From JAGXTF01 sp044224315 (lineage in GTDB: Bacteria > Bacteroidota > Bacteroidia > NS11-12g > UBA955): DNA of 64,000 bases. The notes under the pieces are model-generated. The model did not search any database. It was not told the origin of the DNA and worked only from the letters and a program-made list of their open reading frames with translations. Where the stretch lies: positions 124,001 to 188,000 of the forward strand of contig JBGAKR010000006.1 of NCBI GenBank assembly GCA_044224315.1, given 5' to 3'. Position numbers and translations under genes: made by a program. Position 1 is the first letter of the stretch. Each line of letters opens with the position of its first letter. Of this stretch, positions 53,213 through 61,464 are shown in pieces.

Positions 53213-53965
53213 ATGGAATTAAGCGCAGTAATCATAGAAGATGAACAGAAAGCAAGAAGAATATTGCAAACCTTATTGCAGGAGCATTGCCCCGAAGTAG
53301 AAGTAAAAGATGCCGTAGAAGATGTACCGCATGGAGTGAAAGCTATAGTGAAACACAAGCCGGATGTGGTTTTTCTGGATATAGAATTGCCGGGTTTCAG
53401 CGGTTTTGAACTAACAGATTTTATTGAGGATGTAAATTTTGAAATTATATTTACCACCGCCTATAGTCAGTATGCATTAAAGGCATTTGAAATGTCGGCG
53501 GTAGATTATTTATTAAAACCCATCCAAATCGAACAATTAAAAGCAGCGGTTGACAAAGCAAAGAAACGCAAAGGACAGAACCTGGGCGACAAATTGCAGG
53601 TTTTAAAAGAAAATTTATCACCTACCGGAACTAAAAAAATAGCCCTGCCGATTGCCGAAGGTTATTTGTTTGTTGAACAAAACGAAATTGTATACATGGA
53701 GGCTGATAACACCTATACCACCATTTATTTTACCAATGGCAATAAGGTATTGGTGAGTCGCAGCCTGGGCGAATTTGTGGAATTAATAGGCTCGGCCGAA
53801 TTTTACAAACCCCATCGTTCGTATTATATCAATCTCAATCACATCCGCCAGTTTAATAAACAGGATGGAGGCAGTTTGATTATGGACAACGGACATACGG
53901 TATATATAGCCAGGGATAAGAAGCATGAGTTTTTGGAAATGATGCAGAAAAGCGGGAAGATTTGA
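53213..53965 (+). CDS. LytTR-family response regulator
   Basis: A 250-residue regulator. Receiver domain: AVIIEDEQKARRIL, phospho-Asp in VVFLDIELPGFSG, TTAYSQYALKAFEMSAVDYLLKPI. The LytTR DNA-binding domain (~140-245) shows IALPIAEGYLFVEQNEIVYMEADNTYTTIYF, VSRSLGEFVELI, FYKPHRSYYINLNHIRQF. Paired with the kinase directly upstream. The targets are unknown; the T9SS gene and repeat-rich spacer downstream are the nearest candidates. Confidence 0.92.
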   Translation: MELSAVIIEDEQKARRILQTLLQEHCPEVEVKDAVEDVPHGVKAIVKHKPDVVFLDIELPGFSGFELTDFIEDVNFEIIFTTAYSQYALKAFEMSAVDYLLKPIQIEQLKAAVDKAKKRKGQNLGDKLQVLKENLSPTGTKKIALPIAEGYLFVEQNEIVYMEADNTYTTIYFTNGNKVLVSRSLGEFVELIGSAEFYKPHRSYYINLNHIRQFNKQDGGSLIMDNGHTVYIARDKKHEFLEMMQKSGKI

Positions 53966-54020
53966 GTGCACAGCGCACAGTGCAATCCGCCACATTTTCA
54001 ATGGGCGGAGCAAAGTGCAG

Positions 54021-54156
54021 AATGTAAAATGTAGAATGTAAAATGAACAGCCGAACAGCCGAGGCACATAGTGAACATAGCTGGTAGCCAATAAGAACAC
54101 ATAGTTTGTAATAGGCTGTTACATTCACAATTCACCATTTATAATTCACCATTAAA
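54021..54156 (+). repeat. 136-bp direct repeat, copy A
   Basis: Nearly identical to 54301-54436, exactly 280 bp away, with about four base differences. It contains AATGTAAAATG words, ACAGCCGA words and a TTCACCATTTATAATTCACC tail. Confidence 0.8.
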
Positions 54157-54300
54157 ATAGCAAAGCCTTTAGTATCCTATGTTTTCTATATAAAACTACT
54201 GTGAACTATGTGGTTAAATACAGTTAAAGGTAGGTTAACCATAATTATAATGAGTGAGAAGAATGCAGAATGCTTGCCCGAACCTGAAAGGGGCGGGTAA

Positions 54301-54436
54301 AATGTAAAATGCAGAATGTAAAATGAGCAGCCGAACGGCCGAGGCACATAGTGAACATAGCTGGCAGCCAATAAGAACACATAGTTTGTAATAGGCTGTT
54401 ACATTCACAATTCACCATTTATAATTCACCATTAAA
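54301..54436 (+). repeat. 136-bp direct repeat, copy B
   Basis: Second copy of the element at 54021-54156; differences cluster in its first half (for example GAACAG to GAGCAG, ACAGCC to ACGGCC). Confidence 0.8.
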
Positions 54437-54532
54437 AAAGCATTTTACTACCTCAAAGTTACATTTCACAAGGTAGATTAATAATATGAATGGAAATGGC
54501 GACAATTTTGAATCATCAAAACCATAATTACT

Positions 54533-56275
54533 ATGAAAAAAATATTACTGATTGCAAGTTTAATTTTTGCAATTCAAGCGCAAGCACAAAGTTGGAAAAA
54601 CATTTACACCAGCCCTGGAACCGGAGAACGGCCTGTGCTGGTTGAAGGAAAAAATGGCGAGGCATTTATGGCATTTCGCGATTTTCAGGCCGGAAAAGCC
54701 AATGTAAAAAAATACGAAAACGGAGTATGGAGTTGGGTAGGCGATTCGGTATTTTCTACCGGCGGTATCGGCAATATCAGGCTAGCTGTGGCTGGCGATG
54801 GATATCCTGTTGTTGCTTTTCAGGATGTAAATAAAAAATTTCAATTAACCGTAATGAAATTTAACGGAACCAAATGGGATACTATAGGTACCCGCGGATT
54901 TTCGGGTTTTTCGGGCGGTGGTGAAATTGGCCTGGCTTGCTCTGGTACACGCATATTTGCCGCCTATCAACAGTACAACCAAATTAAAGTATGGTTTTGG
55001 GATCAGGCCAATTCTACCTGGAGTGTGGTTGGTAATTCCGGTATTGCATCAAACGGTTTTCCATCGGGTTGCGAATTAAAAGTGTATGGTAATAAATTAT
55101 ATGTGGCATATCGCACCAATCCTGGTAGTAACGAGGTACGCTATGCCGATACAACAAACCCAAGTTCTTCTACCATTTGGATTACCGTAAAAGGTACTTT
55201 TGGTTCATCCCAGTCGGGCAATATAAAACTGTCTATGGTATTGAATAATATTCTCACAACCAATTTGGGAAGTTCTGATAAATACATGTATAACTATATG
55301 TATGCGGCAGGAATGTGGAATACCACCGGAATGCCGCCGCATGCCATATCGGCCTACGACATTTGCGATGGAGGAGCTGATACCTTTCCCTATATTGCCT
55401 ATATTGATGTAGCGGGAAAAGGCCATTTTTATCGCGGAAATATTAATTTAAAATGGGATTCAATTGGAAATAGTTCTCTGTTTTCCAATGATGTTTTAAA
55501 GGGTTCACCAGAAATTTTATGGACCCGCGATCGCCGATTGCTGGTAGCTTACGAAGTAAATAGTTCGTTTAAATTAATGGTAAGTGAATACTGTGCTAAA
55601 ATTACCGGAAGTAGTGTTTTAATTGCCGGAAAAGATAGTTTTTGTGCCGGCAAAACGGTTAAATTGGGCACAAATGCTGTGGGTGCCAATGTTAAATGGT
55701 ACAGAAATAATGTATTGCAATCAGGGGCCAATGGCACTTCGTTTAGCGCCACCCAGGCGGGTAAATACAAAGCAGTACTAAAAAATACCTGCGGCGATAC
55801 TTTCGAAACCCAGGAGGTAACTTTAACCGAAATACCATCTCCTGCACCTTCCATTATTCAAAACGGAAATGTGCTCGAAACCCAGGTTTTTGCATACTAT
55901 CAGTGGTACTTAGATGGAAATCCGATTGGGGGTGCAAATGCCAGAACCTACACGCCCACTGCCGGTGGAGTATATTCTGTAAAAGCGTATACTGCACAAT
56001 TGTGCGAAGGGACATCGGCTTCATTTAGTTACTGGCCTGCTGCGGTGAATGGCTTTAAAAATGCCGGAATTAATATTTATCCCAATCCGGTAAAAGATGA
56101 ATTAAATATAGTAGTAAAAAGCAATGAAAATATTACAATTACCGATATGACTGGAAAACTTGTATATACAAATAAACTGTCGGGAACTACTGCTATTTCT
56201 ACCTCTGAATGGCCTGCTGGCTGCTATATATTGAAAACCGAATCTGGTTTTGCCCAAAAGATCGTCAAACAATAA
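54533..56275 (+). CDS. Secreted propeller-like protein with T9SS sorting domain
   Basis: A 580-residue extracellular protein. Signal peptide (ILLIASLIFAIQAQAQ), then repeated units of about 45-60 residues with W-x-x-V/I-G/D and Gly-rich turns (VWSWVGDSVFSTGGIGNIRLAVAGDGYPVVAFQD; WDTIGTRGFSGFSGGGEIGLACSGTRIFAAYQQ), suggesting a beta-propeller over residues ~20-360. Two Ig-like segments follow (NVKWYRNNVLQSGANG; YYQWYLDGNPIGGANA), then a type A sorting domain (INIYPNPVKDELNIVVKS ... GFAQKIVKQ). It has no catalytic signature. CAATTTTG, one mismatch from the -7 element, lies upstream, and a terminator follows. Confidence 0.85.
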   Translation: MKKILLIASLIFAIQAQAQSWKNIYTSPGTGERPVLVEGKNGEAFMAFRDFQAGKANVKKYENGVWSWVGDSVFSTGGIGNIRLAVAGDGYPVVAFQDVNKKFQLTVMKFNGTKWDTIGTRGFSGFSGGGEIGLACSGTRIFAAYQQYNQIKVWFWDQANSTWSVVGNSGIASNGFPSGCELKVYGNKLYVAYRTNPGSNEVRYADTTNPSSSTIWITVKGTFGSSQSGNIKLSMVLNNILTTNLGSSDKYMYNYMYAAGMWNTTGMPPHAISAYDICDGGADTFPYIAYIDVAGKGHFYRGNINLKWDSIGNSSLFSNDVLKGSPEILWTRDRRLLVAYEVNSSFKLMVSEYCAKITGSSVLIAGKDSFCAGKTVKLGTNAVGANVKWYRNNVLQSGANGTSFSATQAGKYKAVLKNTCGDTFETQEVTLTEIPSPAPSIIQNGNVLETQVFAYYQWYLDGNPIGGANARTYTPTAGGVYSVKAYTAQLCEGTSASFSYWPAAVNGFKNAGINIYPNPVKDELNIVVKSNENITITDMTGKLVYTNKLSGTTAISTSEWPAGCYILKTESGFAQKIVKQ

Positions 56276-56297
56276 TTTGTTGGGTTTGTTTGATAAA

Positions 56298-56327
56298 AAA
56301 AATGCCTGGCAATTGCCGGGCATTTTT
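56298..56327. terminator. Terminator after the propeller-like T9SS gene
   Basis: AAAAATGCC-T-GGC and GCC-G-GGCATTTTT pair around AATT, with A- and T-runs on both sides; can serve the converging lipoprotein operon too. Confidence 0.75.
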
Positions 56328-56359
56328 ATTTTAGCTGGATTTTACACATTTAATTTCCG

Positions 56360-56755
56360 TCATTCTGTTTTCTTAAACTGATATTCACGAACCCCATCAG
56401 TCTCCATTTGATAGGCAGTAAGCCTGCGATTGGATATGATTAAATCATACCACAACCAGGTTTCACTGATTTTGCCCGAATCATTTAAAAAATCAAAATG
56501 CAGCTCTGTATAAGCCAGCCTGTATTTGCCTCGTCTTTCGCCATTGCCATCGTTAAAAATAAATTCCTGGTTGTCCTTTAATTCCAGTTTCCAGTTATCG
56601 GCATGTCCGCTTCGTTTATTAATGGCAGGACCATCTGGATTATAATAATTGCGCAACATTTCCCACTTTCCTTTCAGTTGCCTGCGATCCCTTTCAATTG
56701 CACTTTTTTCACATCCAAATAAAAGCATTGCAATGATTATGATTGTGTACCTCAT
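56360..56755 (-). CDS. Small lipoprotein, lipocalin-like fold probable
   Basis: A 131-residue lipoprotein: hydrophobic TIIIIAMLL then FGC lipobox (Cys15). The mature part LKGKWEMLRNYYNPDG, WKLELKDNQEFIFNDGNGERRGKYRL and TAYQMETDGVREYQFKK follow the strand-rich pattern of small lipocalin-like Bacteroidota lipoproteins. Its ATG overlaps the stop of the upstream lipoprotein (ATGA), so they form a coupled pair with similar architecture, perhaps a duplication. Function unknown. Confidence 0.7.
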   Translation of the reverse strand: MRYTIIIIAMLLFGCEKSAIERDRRQLKGKWEMLRNYYNPDGPAINKRSGHADNWKLELKDNQEFIFNDGNGERRGKYRLAYTELHFDFLNDSGKISETWLWYDLIISNRRLTAYQMETDGVREYQFKKTE

Positions 56756-57195
56756 TTTTTCTCCAGCATTAATTTTATTTCACCCGAATCTGTTTCTATA
56801 AATGCCACAATTTTTCTGCCACGGCCATAAATAATTTCCCAGTACTCGCGCTTGTCGGTAATTCCGTTTTTGTTTTGGTAATCCACAAAAAGTACATAGT
56901 TTACGCGGTCTGTAGGTTGAATTTTAAACTTTCCGGAATTAAGGGTATCTCCCAAATTTGAACGGCGCAGGATGGCCTTTTCGGAATTGAATATATAGGT
57001 TTGATTATTTAATTGGTCCAAATCGCGCACTTTACTTCCCGTTTTGGCCTCCCTATTGCGAATAGAAGCCTGATTGACAGTCCATTGCCCATTGAGGTTT
57101 GATAGAATATCCCCTTGCATTTTTTCGCGTGTGCAACCAATCATTGTTAAGACAATTCCAACACTGAAAGTGATTAAAAATCCTAAATTCTTCAT
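56752..57195 (-). CDS. Small lipoprotein, lipocalin-like fold probable
   Basis: A 147-residue lipoprotein with signal FLITFSVGIVLTM and lipobox MIGC. The mature part (LNGQWTVNQASIRNREAK; QTYIFNSEKAILRRSNLGDTLNSGKFKI; REYWEIIYGRGRKIVAFIETDSGEIKLMLEKK) matches the layout of its downstream neighbour: an LxGxW opening strand, a middle RxGK/SGKF strand, and a final strand after an acidic turn. The two probably act together at the periplasmic face of the outer membrane. No specific ligand is evident. Confidence 0.7.
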   Translation of the reverse strand: MKNLGFLITFSVGIVLTMIGCTREKMQGDILSNLNGQWTVNQASIRNREAKTGSKVRDLDQLNNQTYIFNSEKAILRRSNLGDTLNSGKFKIQPTDRVNYVLFVDYQNKNGITDKREYWEIIYGRGRKIVAFIETDSGEIKLMLEKK

Positions 57196-57462
57196 AGGCT
57201 TAGATTTACATTCGCAATTTAGTGCGCATAAATATCGGAAGATATTGGTAAAATCGATAGGAGCTGTAAAAGTTAGGTGCTAATGTGCTAGAAGTGAATA
57301 CAGTAGAGTGTTTGCGGCATTCTGTCAAAGGATTGTATTTTTTATAAATTTCAAATTTCGGGCCAAATTGGAATTTTTAGGAATTTAAAACGGTCTCTGG
57401 AATTTAGGGTGTTCTGGTTTGGTTTTGTTATGCATATTCAGTTAATTCGTTAAAATTCATCC

Positions 57463-58382
57463 ATGTTTACATGCCGGCAGATAGGGTTCGTTTTGGTTTT
57501 TATGATGGCTGCGGCTATCTATGCCCAGAATCCCACTTTGTCCGATGTATATATGAATCCTGTGGCATCCAATCCTGCCATGGCGGGCACTGCCATTACT
57601 AAGTATGATCATTTTTCTCGTTTAACTTTCAATTACCGACAAGTACTTTGGGGTTTGCCCGGACAAACCATTTCTGCCCAATTAAATTCGGATATTAATT
57701 TCAAAAAAATAGGGCTCAGTATGGGGCCTGCATTTGCACATCATGAATTAAATCAGTATAACAAAAATGTAGATCAACTCAGCGCTTTTATTAGTTATTT
57801 TCAGCCCTATCGCCCGGCACGATTGCTTTTGCGATTTGGGCTACAACCTGGTTTAATGCAACAATCGCCCAATTTATTAACGAACCCCAATATTCAATTA
57901 CAATCCCAGGAAATACTAAATAAATCTGGTCAAAAAAATGCTATGTTTTTTTTGAATATGGGTGCAACGGCATATACCCATCATTATTTTATCAGCGCTA
58001 CGATACATAATTTACTTCCCGGAAATACTTCTACAGAAAAGAAATTGGGGGGGATTTTACCCACCCTCGGTGTTCAATCCGGATATAAAATATATGTAAA
58101 ATATAGCGCCAAAAAAGGTGTCATAATCAATGGGCAATGCAATCGGGTGTTTTGGCAAATACAAGGGTTTTACATGCAGGTTTGATTTATAAAAGATATG
58201 GATGCAACAACCGTAAAAATGATGTATTTGCACCTATATTGGGATTGAATATTAAAAATATCAGGCTCCTTTATACCGCGGATATATCGAATATTAATTT
58301 AACTAATGAGTTTAGTCTATTTTACCGCTTGGATTTTAATCCAAAGGCAGGGTGTTTTGTTACCACCTATCCCGGATTTTAA
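57463..58382 (+). pseudogene. PorP/SprF-like T9SS-associated outer-membrane protein, frameshifted
   Basis: Residues encoded by 57463 to about 58137 give a signal peptide (GFVLVFMMAAAIYAQ) and the PorP/SprF start NPTLSDVYMNPVASNPAMAGT, with SRLTFNYRQVLWGLPGQTISAQ and further barrel strands. The frame then fails: it continues as CNRVFWQIQGFYMQV-stop. The -1 frame carries on the family as MQSGVLANTRVLHAGLIYKRYG ... FYRLDFNPKAGCFVTTYPGF to 58382. Restoring one A in CAATG at 58135-58139 (to CAAATG) rejoins them as INGQMQSGVLAN, giving about 306 residues. So one base has been lost, either in the genome or in the assembly. PorP/SprF proteins attach surface adhesins in the T9SS/gliding systems. Confidence 0.8.
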
Positions 58383-59312
58383 TTATTTATAAATAGCCGT
58401 ATTCACGCCATCGCCCTTCGTCCATCCACGATACATGCCTTCTGAATTAAAGGGTAATTCGATGTTTCCAAAATGATCAACAGCTATTAAACCACCTTCA
58501 CCGCCAATTTTTACCAGTTTATCCATGACTACTATATCGCAGGCATCTTTCAAACTCAGGCCCTTGTATTCCATCAGGCAACTGATATCATAGGCTACAA
58601 CACTGCGTATAAACAATTCGCCATGGCCTGTGCAACTTACTGCGCAGGTTTGGTTATTGGCATAGGTTCCGGCACCTATAATGGGAGAATCGCCAATGCG
58701 GCCCCATTTTTTATTGGTCATACCTCCGGTACTGGTGGCAGCCGCCAGATTGCCTTGCATATCCCTGGCTACAGCACCTACCGTTCCGAATTTCTTTTCT
58801 GTAGCGCTGCCATGGTCTAGTTGTACTTTATCATAGTTGCGAATTTGCTGCCATTGCCAGTATCTGAAATCGTCCTGAAAATAGCGGTCATTCTCAATTT
58901 GGGCACCCTGGGTAAGGGCAAACATTTCGGCACCTTTGCCACTTAACAATACATGTTCGCTTTTTTCCATCACCAAACGGGCGGCAGATACCGGATTTTT
59001 AAGATTGCTTACACAGGTTACGGCACCTGCGCTGAGGTCTATTCCGTTCATAATGGCGGCATCCATCTCGTGTTTGCCTTCATGGTTAAATACAGCACCC
59101 TTTCCGGCATTAAAAAGATGGTTGTTTTCAAGCGACACAACCGCCGCTTCCACGGCATCCAGGGCTGTGCCCCCTTTTTGTAAAATAAATTCACCGGCAA
59201 GTAAAGCTTCTTCAAGGGCCCGGGTATAGGCTGCTTCCTTTTCAGGCGTCATGCTGCCGCGTGCAATTGTTCCGGCACCACCATGAATGGCAAGGGAGAA
59301 AGAGGTTGACAT
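58383..59312 (-). CDS. Isoaspartyl peptidase / L-asparaginase (plant-type Ntn hydrolase)
   Basis: A 309-residue autoproteolytic N-terminal-nucleophile hydrolase starting at ATG 59312 (MSTSFSLAIHGGAG). Motifs: HGGAGTIARG, GGTALDAVEAAVVSLENNHLFNAGKGAVFN, and KKFGTVGAVARDMQGNLAAATSTGG, in which Gly176-Thr177 is the self-cleavage site that exposes the Thr nucleophile. GRIGDSPIIGAGTYA and GHGELFIR also match. These enzymes split beta-aspartyl dipeptides, including the beta-Asp-Arg made by cyanophycinase, so it may complete cyanophycin recycling. Its stop codon abuts the end of the convergent porP-like gene. No export signal is seen. Confidence 0.92.
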   Translation of the reverse strand: MSTSFSLAIHGGAGTIARGSMTPEKEAAYTRALEEALLAGEFILQKGGTALDAVEAAVVSLENNHLFNAGKGAVFNHEGKHEMDAAIMNGIDLSAGAVTCVSNLKNPVSAARLVMEKSEHVLLSGKGAEMFALTQGAQIENDRYFQDDFRYWQWQQIRNYDKVQLDHGSATEKKFGTVGAVARDMQGNLAAATSTGGMTNKKWGRIGDSPIIGAGTYANNQTCAVSCTGHGELFIRSVVAYDISCLMEYKGLSLKDACDIVVMDKLVKIGGEGGLIAVDHFGNIELPFNSEGMYRGWTKGDGVNTAIYK

Positions 59313-59541
59313 AGACTGCAAAATAAGGCATTTATCCCCTAAATGCATACTTAGATTAAGCAAACACCGGGTTGGATTTACCAAATCCAGGGTTCGTTTT
59401 TTTTTATAATTACTAAATACCTGTCAGGCAATCGCATGGATTGAATTGAAAATTTACCGTTCATGAATCGAACTGGTGCGTTTATGAAGTTTCACAGCGC
59501 AGGTTTAAGAAGTATATAGAGTTTTGCTAGTACAAAAACCT

Positions 59542-60546
59542 ATGAAAAAAATAGTACTAATTGCTTCCACCTTCATGTTTGGGGCATTCACACAAGCTCA
59601 AACCCCCGTAGTTTATTTTCCATTTGATGGGCAATCTCTTTCTAGCTCAAACGGTAGTTACACACTTTCTACAGAGGCAGGTATGGCGGGTTATACATCC
59701 TCTACAAAATCGGGCAATGGCACGCATGCACTTTCGTTAAACGGAGCTTCCCATCTTTCTGCACCCTATATAATGGATACCAGCATCACCGGATTTACAG
59801 CCTCTGTATGGATAAAACGCTCAGATGCCAGCTCTCAGAATGGGGTATTTCTGGCCCAGTTGGAAGTACATAATATTCAGCCTGCAGTTACAATTTATCC
59901 AGCTACCTTTAATTTGAGTTTGAATTCGGGAAAAGTGTATACAGAATGGTATCCCAGCAGCATTCAATCGTACAGCATGATTACAGCTGATACCCTTGAT
60001 TTTAACTGGAATCATGTTGCCCTGGTTTGGAAAAAAAATAGTGCATCTTCATATCATGTATTTTTATATATCAATGGAAAATGTACAGATTCCACTATGG
60101 CATCCGATAAATTGAACACAAGTGCCAGAGCCATACCGTTGAGTATAGGTGCATTCAGAACACGCAAAATATACGCACCAGCCAATCAATACAGCTCGGG
60201 CTATTTTACTGGTATAGTAGATGAAGTTAAAATATTTGAAACCGATTTAAGCACACAAAAAATCAATCAGATTTACCAGGGAAACAGCAGCCATATCTCC
60301 ACAATAGCAGCTGCCAAAGCCACGGTGTTCCCCAGTCCGGCTTACGACAATGTTACGGTACGCGCCGAATTTGGAATACAGAAAATAGTATTGTTTGATG
60401 CTGCAGGAAAATTGATAAAGGAATTTGAATTTGAAGGATTAAATAAATCAGAATCTTTGAATACAAATGATTTAACCCCCGGTAATTATGTGATGAAAGT
60501 CACCGGTAAAAACACCAGCCAAAATTTGAAACTGATAAAGTTATAA
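59542..60546 (+). CDS. Secreted LamG/concanavalin-like protein with T9SS sorting domain
   Basis: A 334-residue protein starting at ATG 59542. Signal peptide (IVLIASTFMFGAFTQAQ), then a LamG/concanavalin-A-like jelly roll (~25-245): VVYFPFDGQSL, HALSLNGASHLSAPYI, ITGFTASVWIKRSD, FNWNHVALVWKKNS, LYINGKCTDS, GYFTGIVDEVKIFETDLSTQKINQIYQG. A type A sorting domain follows (ATVFPSPAYDNVTVRAEF ... LTPGNYVMKVTGKNTSQNLKLIKL). LamG domains usually bind glycans or proteins; the partner is unknown. Confidence 0.88.
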   Translation: MKKIVLIASTFMFGAFTQAQTPVVYFPFDGQSLSSSNGSYTLSTEAGMAGYTSSTKSGNGTHALSLNGASHLSAPYIMDTSITGFTASVWIKRSDASSQNGVFLAQLEVHNIQPAVTIYPATFNLSLNSGKVYTEWYPSSIQSYSMITADTLDFNWNHVALVWKKNSASSYHVFLYINGKCTDSTMASDKLNTSARAIPLSIGAFRTRKIYAPANQYSSGYFTGIVDEVKIFETDLSTQKINQIYQGNSSHISTIAAAKATVFPSPAYDNVTVRAEFGIQKIVLFDAAGKLIKEFEFEGLNKSESLNTNDLTPGNYVMKVTGKNTSQNLKLIKL

Positions 60547-60566
60547 TTAATTTAAATAGTAACGAG

Positions 60567-60599
60567 AAAGCAGGACTGGAGAGACAGTTCTGCTTTTTT
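60567..60599 (+). terminator. Terminator of the LamG gene
   Basis: AAAGCAG-GACTG pairs with CAGTT-CTGCTTT (one G-T wobble) around GAGAGA, followed by a T-run. Confidence 0.8.
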
Positions 60600-60679
60600 A
60601 ATTTACCTGTTTTTTTCGATGGGTGTATAATCACAGAGTCTGTAATAGAAATTGTGAATAAGGGTTAGTATTTAATTCA

Positions 60680-60687
60680 TAATTTTG
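60680..60687 (+). promoter_or_regulatory. -7 promoter element TAATTTTG
   Basis: Exact TAnnTTTG match, 19 nt before the ATG at 60707; TTG at 60652 is a distant -33 candidate. Confidence 0.55.
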
Positions 60688-60706
60688 AATTTGTAAAAAC
60701 CAAAAT

Positions 60707-61411
60707 ATGAAAAAAATCCTCACCTTCGCCGCATCATTCAGTGTGTTGATGCTTGCAAATGCCCAAACTCAAAAAGGATGTAAACTTATTGGAACCAGTC
60801 TTGGCAGCATGTCCATGACCAATTCTGAAAGTACTACAACCTATTCAAACACACCCACCGTATATAAATCAACAGGCCGTAGTGTTAATTTAAGTATTAA
60901 TCCCACTATTGCCTGGTTTGTAGCCGATAATATTGCCATTGGAGGTTATGTGGGTTTTTCGCTCTATCACAGTTCTTCCAAAAGCAGCAACACATCCTCT
61001 ACCACTACATCCACCAACACCTATAATAATCCAAGTTTTTATCTTGGCCCTATGGCACGTTTTTATTTTGGTGGGGGTGAAAAAGGTAAACCATTTGCAG
61101 AAGTTGGCGTACAATCGGGTGTTTATGGCGGAAAAAGCAAATCCGAAACTTCAACCGGTGCCAGCAGTCAAACTACCACCATTCCTAAATTTGATCGCTC
61201 TGCAGTTCTCAGACTTGGTTTTGAGCATTTCTTCAGCAGTTGGGTAGGTATGTTTGGCTCTATTGGTTTACAATTTTCTAGTAGCGAAACCAAATACGAA
61301 TACCGCCCCTCCACGGGCACCGGTTATGATTATACCAGCAGTTATAAAAATATTTATACCCCCATTACACTGGGTTTACAAATTCACTGCCCTGGCAAAA
61401 AGAAAAACTAA
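60707..61411 (+). CDS. Outer-membrane beta-barrel protein of unknown function
   Basis: A 234-residue exported protein (signal peptide ILTFAASFSVLMLANAQ). The mature part alternates strand-like segments with Ser/Thr-rich loops (SSSKSSNTSSTTTSTNT; SETSTGASSQTTT): INPTIAWFVADNIAIGGYVGFSLYHSS, SFYLGPMARFYFGG, PFAEVGVQSGVYGG, LRLGFEHFFSSWVGMFGSIGLQFSSS, ITLGLQIHCPGKKKN. This is the pattern of small OmpA-like/outer-membrane-porin barrels of Bacteroidota (8-10 strands). No binding partner can be named. It has its own promoter and terminator. Confidence 0.75.
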   Translation: MKKILTFAASFSVLMLANAQTQKGCKLIGTSLGSMSMTNSESTTTYSNTPTVYKSTGRSVNLSINPTIAWFVADNIAIGGYVGFSLYHSSSKSSNTSSTTTSTNTYNNPSFYLGPMARFYFGGGEKGKPFAEVGVQSGVYGGKSKSETSTGASSQTTTIPKFDRSAVLRLGFEHFFSSWVGMFGSIGLQFSSSETKYEYRPSTGTGYDYTSSYKNIYTPITLGLQIHCPGKKKN

Positions 61412-61431
61412 ACCAAATTAAATTGCATTTT

Positions 61432-61460
61432 AAAAAGCCCGGCCATGTGTCGGGTTTTTT
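61432..61460. terminator. Terminator between the barrel gene and pbpC
   Basis: AAAAAGCCCG and CGGGTTTTTT pair (one G-T wobble) around a 9-nt loop between two converging genes. Confidence 0.75.
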
Positions 61461-61464
61461 TATT

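Larger units (their letters stand above)
53966..54532. repeat. Repeat-filled 567-bp spacer
   Basis: It holds a CCGCC/GGCGG hairpin copy (about 53985-54010), two direct repeats described separately, and no coding sequence. The unique part between them (54157-54300) contains nothing I can identify. Confidence 0.65.
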
